A DNA stretch of 64,000 nt. Origin: Lophius americanus. Its lineage: Eukaryota; Chordata; Actinopteri; Lophiiformes; Lophiidae. Shown here piece by piece: positions 26,047 to 35,924 of this stretch. The number at the start of each line of letters is the position of its first letter. Position 1 is the stretch's first letter. Under the pieces are notes generated by a model. The model was not told where the DNA came from, did no database searches, and saw nothing but the letters and a program-made list of their open reading frames with translations. The stretch spans positions 154,001-218,000 of the forward strand of contig JBBDHG010000445.1 of the NCBI GenBank assembly GCA_037951165.1, read 5' to 3'. The translations under genes were made by a program, and so were the position numbers.

Positions 26047-27565
26047 TCACCTTTGCAACCACAGCATTGGATGAAGAAACTGATGAGATCGAGGAGGGAG
26101 GAGTCTCTGTTCTTCACATACGCATCGACCCAACCAGCGATCACCATCTGATCAGACATCACACAACACTCCATTAGACCTCGTTCACCTGAAAGCATCA
26201 TTGTTCAATTCCAAATTTAAAACACATTGTCACAGCTAACCTGTATAAAGCTCATATCTGTGTCAGCAACAACAAAAAGCTTCATCTTTGTGAGGCAACT
26301 CATGATATCAGAACGGCATTAGAATCAGTAACTGGTTCTAATGTTTTGGCTGATCGGTGTAGAGCAACCGTTCCTACACAATAACTATGTGTTCTGTTCT
26401 TCTGAGATAAGAATCACACATCCAAACAGAGAGATCGCAATCTTGCAGTGCCAGAGATGATGAAAAATATAATATACACCAATCAGCCACAACATTAGAA
26501 CCGGTAACTGGTGATAATATTGTTTCTGATTAGTGTAGATTAACGTCTGTTAATGAGACATATTTCACTTTATCCCATTTACAGTCAGTATATGGACTTA
26601 TTGTGTTAATAATGTGTGTATGTGGTTCCTCATGAGCGAGGCTAATATACATAACAGTGGAAGGCGGCCTGATCTTACCTGCATGGCACTCTTGCCCATA
26701 GTGAGCACCTCAAACAGGGTGACAGCCTCCACATGCTTCTGTTTGAGGGAGCTGCTTCTTGTTCTTCTAACAGTGCCGGGGCTGGTTTTGGCACTTTTGC
26801 TTTTGACATTCTTGGAGAGCTGGTGCCCCCTCTTCTTTCGTCTCTGTGGGATTAGAAAATGGACGGGGCTGGTGGCAGTTCTGCAATAGTACGTAATGAT
26901 TTATATTTTATTGTTAATCCCTTGTGAATAGAAAAACATTGCAAATAATAATTAAGGATAGTTCTGAAAGTGTGACAGTGAGTCAACGTTAGTTCAGACT
27001 TTGAAAGACCTTTATGAGATTCAGCCATTGTACATATAATTATTTGTAAATGTTCATATTCTGTCATGTTCATATATATTCCTGTCGCTTCTGGAGGAAA
27101 CCAAGCAAAGTAAATTGCAGCAAAGTGGCTGCAGCCCCCTGGAGCTTTCATTATTATGTTTTCATAATGTGGCTATGTGGCTTCCTCCCACAGTCCAAAA
27201 ACATACAATATATGTGGATTGGTACCTGATGAATAGTCGTGTGTGTGTCCATCTTCCACCCAGTGTCAGCTGGGATGGCTAGCCTGCTCACCCTTCCACT
27301 CTGCACAGGGTAAGCTGTTACAGAATAAGAGCGAATGGATCGAACACCTACCACATTCTTTTGTCTGTTCTCATTCCCGGACTCATCCTCTGAATGATTG
27401 ACAGCCCCCGAGCAGTTTGCATCATCCTGAGAGTTCTTACTAGGAAGTCAAAAACATGGATTTAGATAAGATTAGATGGTAGATAAATAAAGATTTAATT
27501 ATACACCATTCTATTTGGCCCTCTGAGGACCTGGTTGCAGCTGTAGCTGATGGCTCTGGTATCAT
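14004..27565 (-). CDS. stag3: Cohesin subunit SA-3-like (STAG3), 30 exons
   Basis: HEAT-repeat cohesin subunit that binds the RAD21/REC8 kleisin; STAG3 is the meiosis-specific form. Exons 5' to 3': 27531-27565, 27352-27439, 26679-26843, 26051-26147, 25867-25943, 24808-25012, 24570-24721, 24417-24484, 24213-24336, 24012-24110, 22610-22689, 22421-22528, 22216-22336, 21967-22084, 20913-21016, 20731-20823, 20546-20632, 19660-19860, 19348-19424, 19176-19263, 18997-19077, 18249-18341, 18001-18175, 16468-16604, 15122-15223, 14886-15037, 14662-14790, 14381-14571, 14219-14294, 14004-14139. All phases agree; total 1,152 residues. Landmarks: basic RRKKRGHQ (about 42), VTLFEVLTMGKSAMQ (about 82-96), stromalin conservative domain (about 296-370: LGLWMKLYSSAFLNDS, KYLGWMMNDK), HKRRNLLAAYCKLVV, GDIIKETICRTRQMDKM, SIKELARRFALTFG. 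The divergence from STAG1/2 and a short acidic tail (DDDIVEIEL) replacing their long C-terminus point to STAG3. The first exon and start (weak gtcctc donor) are the least certain part. Confidence 0.88.
15375..16180. repeat. Degenerate minisatellite 'gtggttcccaaactt' with a strand switch
   Basis: Roughly a dozen or more imperfect units of about 30-40 bp, each built on cagtggttcccaaactttta, run from 15,375 to about 15,870. From about 15,950 to 16,180 the motif continues in inverse orientation (gtttgggaactactga, gttgggaaccgctga). It lies in the stag3 intron between 15,223 and 16,468. Confidence 0.85.
17713..17756. repeat. G12 run followed by a perfect inverted repeat (14-bp arms, 3-nt loop)
   Basis: A run of 12 G at 17,713-17,724 is followed by ttattcctcgaaaa (17,726-17,739), loop atc, and its exact reverse complement (17,743-17,756). 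It is inside a stag3 intron. Confidence 0.93.
18720..18935 (+). mobile_element. Short Tc1-like remnant, about 215 bp
   Basis: It starts with cagacataacattataacc, a degraded Tc1-like terminal repeat. Inside (about 18,825-18,895) it keeps the transposase HTH-coding stretch (ttgtaatagccagacagctgggtcagag, then aagtagtctaaggaagg). It ends near ggctaattggta, a degraded inverse terminus. No functional reading frame survives. It lies in a stag3 intron. Confidence 0.65.
25977..26044. repeat. TG microsatellite, about 34 units
   Basis: Pure (TG)n immediately before the donor side of stag3 exon 26,051-26,147, only about 7 bp from the splice site. Length variation here could touch splicing. Confidence 0.97.
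26477..26535. mobile_element. 59-bp minimal Tc1-like palindrome flanked by TA
   Basis: caccaatcagccacaacatt at the left and the inverse ttgtttctgattagtg at the right, with TA on both sides. Almost nothing but the two terminal repeats remains. A second solo end (ggttctaatgttttggctga...) lies at about 26,334-26,358. Confidence 0.7.
27170..27345 (+). repeat. Dispersed teleost repeat ('cctcccacagtccaaaaacat ... cagctgggat')
   Basis: Contains the phrases cctcccacagtccaaaaaca, gtgtcagctgggatggct and ctgcacagggtaagctgtta in the usual order of this very common fish repeat. Reverse-orientation copies are at about 9340-9480 and 52,585-52,690. It lies in the stag3 intron between exons 2 and 3. Confidence 0.75.
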
Positions 27566-29480
27566 CTCCTCCTCAGATCTTCACATTGGGCTCAGGTGTG
27601 TCTCTGCCACTGGAATACGATATGATCCGTGATTTGTTTCTGCAACAAAGATTTAGGGGACTTGATCAGTTTTAACCATGAATGAAATTGAGGGTGTTTC
27701 CAAAAGAGCAAAAATATCTGGATCTCTCCTAGGATGAATAGAATGTAATCTTCTACATCCCCCCGGATTTTATATTAATGAATTGCACAAGCAAATTTAG
27801 GCAGGGACGATACATGAACAACGTGGACAATCTGCCATCATTTTGACTATCTTAAAAAACAGGGATTTTTCTTAACTTAAATTAATATTTCACGAGACTA
27901 AAACTGACTGGCGGGAACAAAAACAGCTTATTTTATCCTTATCTTTTATATCTTACCCTCTCACGGTGTTTTATCCTTCGTTGAATTTCACTAATATGTG
28001 ATTCCTTAATCTAAAAGACTGACAATTTAATAAAATTCAAACATTTCCACGAATATCCTGCTTCTTTTTCTGTCAGCTCTCATAGTCAAGTTATTGGACA
28101 GCCTAACATATTGCTGATTGGCTGAGGAACCACAATGAACCTATATGATTGGTTGTTGATAAAGTCATTCACTTTTGTCCCGCCTCATAAACAGTGACAG
28201 ACAGACGCCGCGTGCGTATGTTGCATACCTCAACATAAACAGATGGGTAGGGACGCGTCACGACCCCCGTGTGATTAATAATCGGTTATATCGGTCGTTA
28301 TAGTTTATAATCTAATAAATGGCTACTGTTTACTATTCAGTCTAAATTGTCTCAATCTTAAACATAACTGTATTTCTCGTGAATTTTAATTAAAATTTTT
28401 AGCCTTTTATCGTCAGTAGTTGACTGTTTTAACATGCTTTGAACACCAGGGGGCGCAAATTATACGTCACGCTTTTTTTTGCAGGTCACGTAAGGTAAAC
28501 AAAGTTAGACTTATGTACACTTAAATGATGTAACACATCACTGTCTTATTTTGTAAGATTTTCTCAGATCACTTTTGCAACAACAATATTCTCTTTTACT
28601 GTCATTAACTTTCAATTATTATACCTGTGACCTAAAAATTACTCTTTAAATATAAGCATCATACATTTATCAAATAACACACATGGTGTATATGAAACCG
28701 ACACAAATTTTCATGGACATTAAAACCACATTAGACAGCAATGAAACCTTTTTTAAATTTTTATTTCTATTGTTTGATTTGATGCATAAGCGAGAAAATT
28801 AACGAACGCTAAATTGTTTCTTGGAGGGCAGAAGTTCACCAGTGGAAGAAACAAAGAGTCAAAAGAAATAACGTTGGCTAGTCTGAGCCTGCTCTTATTG
28901 TGACGTATTGGAAGCAAATGTACTACAGATTACCTTAAAAATGCAGTTCTGTACCTTCTTACAAATTATTTATGAATGAAGGTTCCATTCCGGTGTAGAA
29001 AAATTATACATACATATATATACATATATATACACTATTTTGTATAATCAGTTATTTGCGTGTTTTCCATCAGCACTGATTTCAGCAGAAATCCTCCTCC
29101 TCCTCATGAAGTGGCACAACCTTTGGATGATGTCATTCTGTGGGATGGCAGCACACTGCGGACGATGTTCACACTGTTACATTCTCTCATTCAACAAAGC
29201 CCACGGGTTTTTACTAGGATTTAGGGTGGGGGTCGCGCACAGCCCAGAACTGGTGACATCATTCTCCTCCAGAAACCCAAATTCCTCTTAAGTATTGACA
29301 TTCCCAGGTATCTCCAAATATAAATCACTTTTTTTCCCCATCTGCTTCTCCCTTTCTTTGTCCTGCATCTTGGTTCAAACTGTTACCATAACACAAATAC
29401 ACTAAGTGCAATAAAAACAAAATAAATAGATGATCATTAAACATTGAATCGTGCAGTAAGAGAAAGAAAGCATATTTCTT
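27566..29480. other. stag3 upstream interval
   Basis: No coding signal recognised. It contains the presumed stag3 promoter or untranslated exons (minus strand). Around 28,200-28,270 there is a small CpG-containing patch (acgccgcgtgcgtatgttgc). A few AT-rich tracts (for example 29,005-29,035) are present. Confidence 0.4.
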
Positions 29481-29485
29481 TCAAC

Positions 29486-29491
29486 TTTATT
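29486..29491 (-). terminator. Likely poly(A) signal of the 261-residue unknown gene
   Basis: TTTATT on the plus strand (AATAAA on the minus strand), about 300 bp beyond the stop codon at 29,789. Confidence 0.55.
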
Positions 29492-29788
29492 ATTACACTT
29501 TAGGTAAAAAAAAATTAAAAAAAAGTTTTATAAAGTAAAATCATAACAGTAGCTGTAACAAGAAAGCAAGGATTGACTCAACACATCCGGAACAACCGAC
29601 GCATCGCACAGATTAACATCATCCGTATTTAGGAGGGGAATAGAAAAACCTACGTGATTTGTAAATGGAGTAAACATTCCAATCCCACAGCCACTGAGCT
29701 GGATCAAGTTGTGTAGCACCTTTTCACAGTCAAAACCACATCAGTTCATTTAGAAGCAGGATTCATAGACACAGTTTGTCAGCGGGAG

Positions 29789-31647
29789 TCAGGACAGGAA
29801 CTGTGAGATATAGGCCACCGCCTGGTTAAGGTCTTCTGTCAGCTCCTCCGGTAGAGACAACACTGCTGATGTCAAGCTCCGAGTAATTTCTAATATCCTA
29901 CATGGGGAACAGCATGTGGTCGTTATTGGATTGCATTTGCATTCGTCATAATCTGCCAGTTGACCATTTGGATCACAGCTCACCAGTTGATGTAGTGAGC
30001 AGCCAGCTGAGGTTCATGCCTGGAGCCTTCCTCTGCCACCAGACACTGTTTCATCTGCTTGAAGTTGGACTCAATATCTTTCTTTGTTTCATAGAAAACC
30101 TGAATTCCTCGGAAAGAGCTGATGACTTGCTGCAAAAAAAAACAACCCCAAAAAACACTTTAATTAAACCTTATAGTGGAATGAACACGTAAGTAAGAAA
30201 TAAACAAAGAAAGCGGAATAAATCTCCTCACGTATATAACCGAAAGCTGGTGAGCGATATATTTATGACTCCCAAGGTGCCTGATGTCTTCTTCCAGCTG
30301 CTGACTCAGCACCAGGAGTTGGTTCAGTTTGGCAATGTGGATAAAGTATTCTGCAAAATGAAGCATCAGCTCGTGTTGGTGGGGCTTTTTTGGGAAAACA
30401 GGGATGTATTTTAGACATGTGAACAGCCAACACAGATTCTTTAGACGGATTTCATCTTTGTCATTGCTGTTTTTTATAAACCCTGAAAAGTTGGGGATAT
30501 TATGGAATCCTCATCGTTGAAGATCATTTGTGTTATAATAACTCAAAAACTTATTTGTGGATCATTTTATGTCCCTTTGGACCGTAGCAGGAGGAAGAAC
30601 TGGAAGGAATTTGGGTAAGGGCAGTTGCATAGTTCTGCCACTAGGGGGTGGGGGGACTGTATCTCCAAAATCAGTTTTCTGGCCATAATTTCAAATTTTC
30701 CCGGTAAAATTTACCTATTAGAGTAAATTTTACTCTAATAGGTCATATTTTCTTCACTAGGAGGAGCAGATGTTTTTTTTCAAAAACACTGTTTTCTGAA
30801 CATAACTTTATGACTTAATCCATGTTTGGCTCATTTGAATTGAGTCATAAGAGTCTTGTTTTATTATTGAGTTCAGAAAAAATAGTTAACTGTATTTATC
30901 TTCAAGGGCTCTTCGAGCATATTGCAGACTTCTTAGGAAAAAAAGTTAGGATGAGTCATTGTGGAGTTTTTGAGGTTATTAATGAGACACGTTTCATTTG
31001 AGGAGTTCAATCAGCGGGATTGCTTGTACAACGCAGTGGATTGTGGTCTTTTTTTCGGGATACACCCTTGCTATCGGGGACGACAGCGAAGGCCTTCGTG
31101 AAATAGGGCAGGTCATAATTTGACATGCTTCAAATCTTACCGTCCATCAGAGGCTTCTCCAGCATGTCCGCCGGGCTTCCTTGAATGAGGAAAACTTCTA
31201 CACGCGGAAACATGGCTGACAGCCCCATCGTGTCCAGGTAGTCCTGAGGAAACACACAATCCCACTGATTCTTAGGAATGCATGTCAAGCAAAGGCTCTC
31301 TTATTCCACAATATGCTGTTTAACTTGCTGCCCTTTTGGAATGTCATCGGCCGTGATACCTCAAGCTGTGGCATAGGCTTTGGTAGATGTTCAAGGCACT
31401 GCAGCATCTGGTCAAGAACTTCCAATCCTTGAAGATAGAGGACACAAGACATCAAACGTGCAGCAGGTCTGCAGGTAACTTTAAATACTTTGACTCGACT
31501 GACCTTGTGCCTGGAAAGTGTCTGACTCCTCCGGGCTACAACCTTGTCCCAACTGCTCCTGGAACTTCCCCAAAGAAATAATGTCACGTGAGAAATAAAA
31601 GAAAACTCTACCTATTTACCTTATTTACTTATTGTGTCTGTTTGTGT

Positions 31648-31725
<78 letters not shown>

Positions 31726-32386
31726 TGGACTGTTCCTCCCCCCAAAATGTAAAGTCCACGTCCAAAATTTGCAATAATCAAATCAAACTAGAAAAATTTA
31801 AATAGCTCTTTGAGTATTTCTCCCCCAAATTCAACACATAATGCTACTTATAGGTCTTAGTTTTTTTATTTACGAAAACCTACATAAAACCTACATTTAC
31901 ATAAAGGGTTCCTGCTCCAGAACATCCACAACTATTTAGATGCTCTGTCTCTGCTTTGGCGTCATTTGTAAATCCAAAAGGGTGAAGAAAAAAAAAGACC
32001 GTATCCTTTTTTTTTTGGAATATCCAAGGACATTCCAGAAGGAAGAGGTTAAAGACGAAATTCTAGATTGACTTGAATCCCCCCTGAAAATCTCTGGTGG
32101 GATTTGAAGAAGGTTTTCTCAGCTTTTAATCCATAGATATTACAAAAGTGGTACGCAATAAGATTCTTCACGAAGGCTGCCAGATGCTGGTGTTTTTCTG
32201 TATTTGTCATTGCAGTAAAAGGGTCTCTACAAAGTACTCAGAAATATTTGATATTATATTCGAGGGAAAAAAAGAACTTGTAATAACTGTTGCATTGGGC
32301 TATTTTCAACTCTCCTTGGTTGATAAATAATATTTGTTGCCAGTGGATAGTGGGTTTTCCTTCCAACTGTAATAAGATGTGGTTTA

Positions 32387-32472
<86 letters not shown>

Positions 32473-33835
32473 CTTCAGTAATGCATCAGACACACGATGA
32501 TGTTTGTGATGATGGAGAGGTTCGCGGGCGAAAGTCATTTCGATCGTCTTAAATTACACTTGACAGCAGGATCCGGAGGAGTTAACGGTGAAGTTTGTCT
32601 GCAGTGGGGGTGGGGTGGAGCAATTCTCCTCATTAGATTTATCCTTTATCGTTCTGTGAGACTATCATTTACTGATGAGGCCGCCCCGTCTCCAGCAGAG
32701 GAACCGCTGGTGAAGATGTGTTTGGACTCTGCTGTGACTCAACCGACTGGCAAAGCTGGAGCCATTTCAGAAAGCAATAAAGATGAGGAGACATCAGACC
32801 ACATGTGACTCATGTTAAATATGAGATCAATTTTCTCAGTAGAATGAGCAAATGTAATTGGTTTTATTCAAAACGCAAGAATTTGGCTTTACAACAATCA
32901 GCCATAACTTTACAACCACTACTATGGTGTAGGTCGACCCTTTTACCCGCTGAAACAGCTCTGACCCATAAAACTATGGAATATATATATATAAATATAT
33001 ATACCAGCAATATGTGTCTCCTGGTCACCATTAGTCCATTGTTAGACCTCTTGGCACTGCAGACTGAGAACACCAAACAAGCCTTGCACTTTCGGAGATG
33101 TTCTGACCTATTTGTCTAGCCATCACAATTTGCCGCATGTCCCTCGGATTCTCACGCGGGCCCATTTTTCTGGCTTCCAACACATCAACCCTGAGAACAA
33201 AATGTTCCACTTGCTGTCTACTATGTCCCACCCACTAATAGGTGCCACTGTAATGAGACCATCAATGTGTTGCAATTCCTATGTCAGTGGTTATAATGCT
33301 ACGGCTTATAGATGTATATATAATCATATTGCTCATCCGTAATTCTCTTTGATCATCTGAGATGCATTTGGTGCTCATGTCTCCATACCTGCTGCATCTG
33401 TGCCCTGATGAGAAGGTCCAGTTGCCCACAAAGGCACAACATCTCCAGGCCCACCTGCTCTGGACTCAGCTGGACGGGCATCAGAGGTCTCTTCACCTGT
33501 AGCTCCACTAACCACAGAGCAAACAGATTAGTAGGCCAGTCTGACCAAACCCACGCTTCTTTCCCCCTTCAAATCTTAAAAAATAAAACCCAGACACACA
33601 CTCACACACAGCCACAGGTCCAAGGAAGGATGGAGGTTAAGGGGTGTGGTCAAGAGATGAGACAGAGACCGTCCCTGCAGAACTCCCACCTCCCTCCGTG
33701 TCTAGATGCACATGAACTCCAACAGGAGAAACGTTTTTAAAGAATAAAAAATTCCGAGGTGGTGTTGGACTTACCTCTGAAGGCTTCGTGAAAAGAGTAC
33801 GGCAGACAGAGAGGATCCGAGGTGCTCGCTGCCAT
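29789..33835 (-). CDS. Unrecognised conserved-looking 261-residue helical protein, 8 exons
   Basis: I do not recognise this family. Exons 5' to 3': 33775-33835, 33389-33507, 31504-31564, 31360-31427, 31141-31243, 30232-30350, 29984-30129, 29789-29897. All splice sites are GT-AG and all phases agree. The protein starts MAASTSDPLCLPYSFHEAFR and ends AVAYISQFLS. It has no signal peptide, membrane segment or metal motif. It is rich in Leu and Gln, with predicted helices such as QVGLEMLCLCGQLDLLI (about 40-56), VLDQMLQCLEHL (about 83-94) and LNQLLVLSQQLEEDIRHLG (about 145-163). SHKYIAHQLSVIY (about 164-176) looks like a conserved core. It is most likely a cytosolic or nuclear complex subunit. The 1.8-kb second intron holds two long GT tracts and a Tc1-like remnant. 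Exon 3 has the weakest acceptor (tttggggaag). Confidence 0.82.
30713..30743. repeat. Perfect palindrome, 15-bp arms, 1-nt spacer
   Basis: acctattagagtaaa (30,713-30,727), then t, then its exact reverse complement tttactctaataggt (30,729-30,743). It lies in an intron of the unknown gene. Confidence 0.95.
31651..31724. repeat. GT microsatellite, about 37 units
   Basis: Near-pure (TG)n in the intron of the unknown gene, about 90 bp upstream (minus strand) of its third exon acceptor. Confidence 0.97.
32391..32467. repeat. GT microsatellite, about 38 units
   Basis: Pure (GT)n ending in gcgcgc; the second long GT tract in the same intron, about 670 bp from the first. Confidence 0.97.
32892..33314 (-). 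mobile_element. Internally deleted Tc1-like transposon, 423 bp
   Basis: Both ends (caacaatcagccataacttt and tataatgctacggcttatag...) are degraded Tc1-like inverted repeats, and each abuts TA. On the minus strand the transposase HTH region is readable around 33,045-33,185 (KMGPRENPRDMRQIVMARQI, equivalent to the KMGKRKDLSEFDKGQIVMAR start of fish Tc1-like proteins). The catalytic domain is absent. It sits in an intron. Confidence 0.8.
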
Positions 33836-34201
33836 ATTCTCCTCAAAGCGCCCCGCAGCTCGGAGCTCATCCAAGCAGCGGCTGCAGAGCAATCTATACT
33901 TTATTCGATCGCATTTGCTCCGAAATGTCTCTCAGAAAGGGGCTCGATCGAGCGTCAAAGGTTCGGGCGGAGTGAATAAAACTCGATGCAGCGCTTCTTC
34001 ATCCGTAATTCGTCGTTTCCTTGCAGGTGATGATGCTCACCCCCAACCGCAAGGTGCATAACGCGTCCCTGTCTCCTGCGGGATCCATGGAGCTGCTGGA
34101 ATCTTGATGCGGTGATTAAAAGCGATGCCCACGCCCTTCAGAAACAACAGCTGTGCAGTTAGTCTGGGTTTTGTGCTGTTTTGAACGCCCCTCCCATCTT
34201 C

Positions 34202-34234
<33 letters not shown>

Positions 34235-35249
34235 ATTTTCGGAATGATGTCATGCGTTAAGGATGACGTCACTCGGTGAGGATGCAGACTTAAAGCAGAG
34301 ATGGGACCTGCAGGTCTGCAGGACTGAAGGTGGTGGTTCAGATTCTTTTGTTCTGGTGTGTGATTCAAATCGTTTCGGGTTTTTTCAGAATTGCATGAAC
34401 GCAAAAATTCCGTCTTTTGAAAGCCTCTCTGTTCAATTAGATCTATCCATATATAATAATAATAATAACTTTATTATATATCGGGAGTATCTAACGTTGT
34501 CTGAATGACAAGCTTTACATGAAGCCTATTATGCTGTTTATTTCTTATATTTGATAGGAAACATGTATTGGATCACACCAGTTCCCAAGTGTAACGAAAG
34601 CATCTAAAGGAGCATTGATGTCGAGTTAAACAAATGTTAGCATATCTAAAGCTTTTTAAGGCATAAGAATCAGGTGTTCACATTTAAAGATCCTCGTGTC
34701 AACCCACAATCACACTCAAAGACTGTTTCATGTGTTTATCTTACAGGGAAACTTCATGTTGTTAGTGAAGCTCTACCCCAAAATATGATCCGTCCTGAAC
34801 TTTCAGATGGTTGGCGTCGCTGTTCCAGACAGAAAACTGATTTTGAACCAGACTGAGGACAGGAGACCACCATGGTCCCCCCCGCCGAGCACAGAAAACC
34901 TACGTCTCCTCAGTTCTTGCAGGGAGTGGAGTTCTGATTCTGTTTGTGGATACAGATTCAAATACATCTTCCACTAGTGGACGTCAGCCAAACGTTTTTC
35001 TACAGGAGGTTTAAGCAGGACCACCCCCCCTGCTGCTTTTAGGGGAACATCCAGGACCTCCACGTCCAATCCAAACCCTGGTTCTCTGGCCGAGGAGAAA
35101 AATCTGCTGTAGGAGTTCTTTTTCTGTTGTTCAAATGTTTGAAGCAGGAGGAGCTTTATAAGCATCTTTCCGACTTACACTTCAGTGATTGATCCAACGA
35201 CTCGCTGCCATTGAAAGACCCTCCAAGCACAAACCAACTCCGGGCTTGT
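33836..35249. other. Interval between the unknown gene's start and the med14 3' end
   Basis: Presumed minus-strand promoter of the unknown gene near 33,840-34,080, a moderately CpG-rich patch. A short CT tract is at about 34,198-34,220. No other coding sequence is recognised. Confidence 0.45.
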
Positions 35250-35255
35250 TTTATT
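35250..35255 (-). terminator. med14: Candidate med14 polyadenylation signal
   Basis: TTTATT on the plus strand (AATAAA on the minus strand), about 670 bp past the stop codon at 35,925. Other A/T-rich stretches at 35,460-35,560 make the choice uncertain. Confidence 0.45.
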
Positions 35256-35924
35256 ATTAAATAGCAAAGTCAAGACAGGATGGCTCAGCTCCTTCAATCG
35301 GGACTCAAAAGGGTCTTAATAAAATACGACTGGCTTATAAAGTTTTCTCACAGTTTTTACAGTATCCAAAGTCAAAGTTTGAAATTTAAACAAATGCGGA
35401 GGAAGCAAAAGGTACGAAGAGAATTTTAAATAGTGTGCTAAGCAATATATCTCCTGGTGCTATATAGTTTAATATAAAAAAAACAAAAAAAAAGGAGGAA
35501 AAAAAACAAAAACAACAGTTTTCTTGAAAAAAGTCTAACTCAGCGGTTTCTTTTCATATTCAAATATACAACAATATACATATTTTTGTAAACAAACAAC
35601 ATTTCAATAGATAATCTTGTTAACAAGTGCACCTGGAGGGGAAAAATAGCAGGTTTTTAGATCGACAGCCCCATCTACCTCAAGAAGCACCGAATCGGCA
35701 CATCTAGGTTAAGACAGCAGTCCAGAGCTGAACCTTCTTTCAGAACCGCAATCATATAACAGGTCAACAATCCAGAGGATGAAGGAGAGAGGACGCATGC
35801 TGGAGTTTGACATGTTGGTACCACAGCTCTTCCTCCTGTCTTGTTCGTAGCTCCGGGATGGACCTATCCTCCGATTCAAACGGACGCCAGTTGACTTCCA
35901 GTAAAGGCTCCGACGTGGTCGTTT

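Noticed and set aside
32254..32538. Open frames of Thr-His or Val-Cys repeats
   Set aside because: Translation of the GT microsatellite on either strand.
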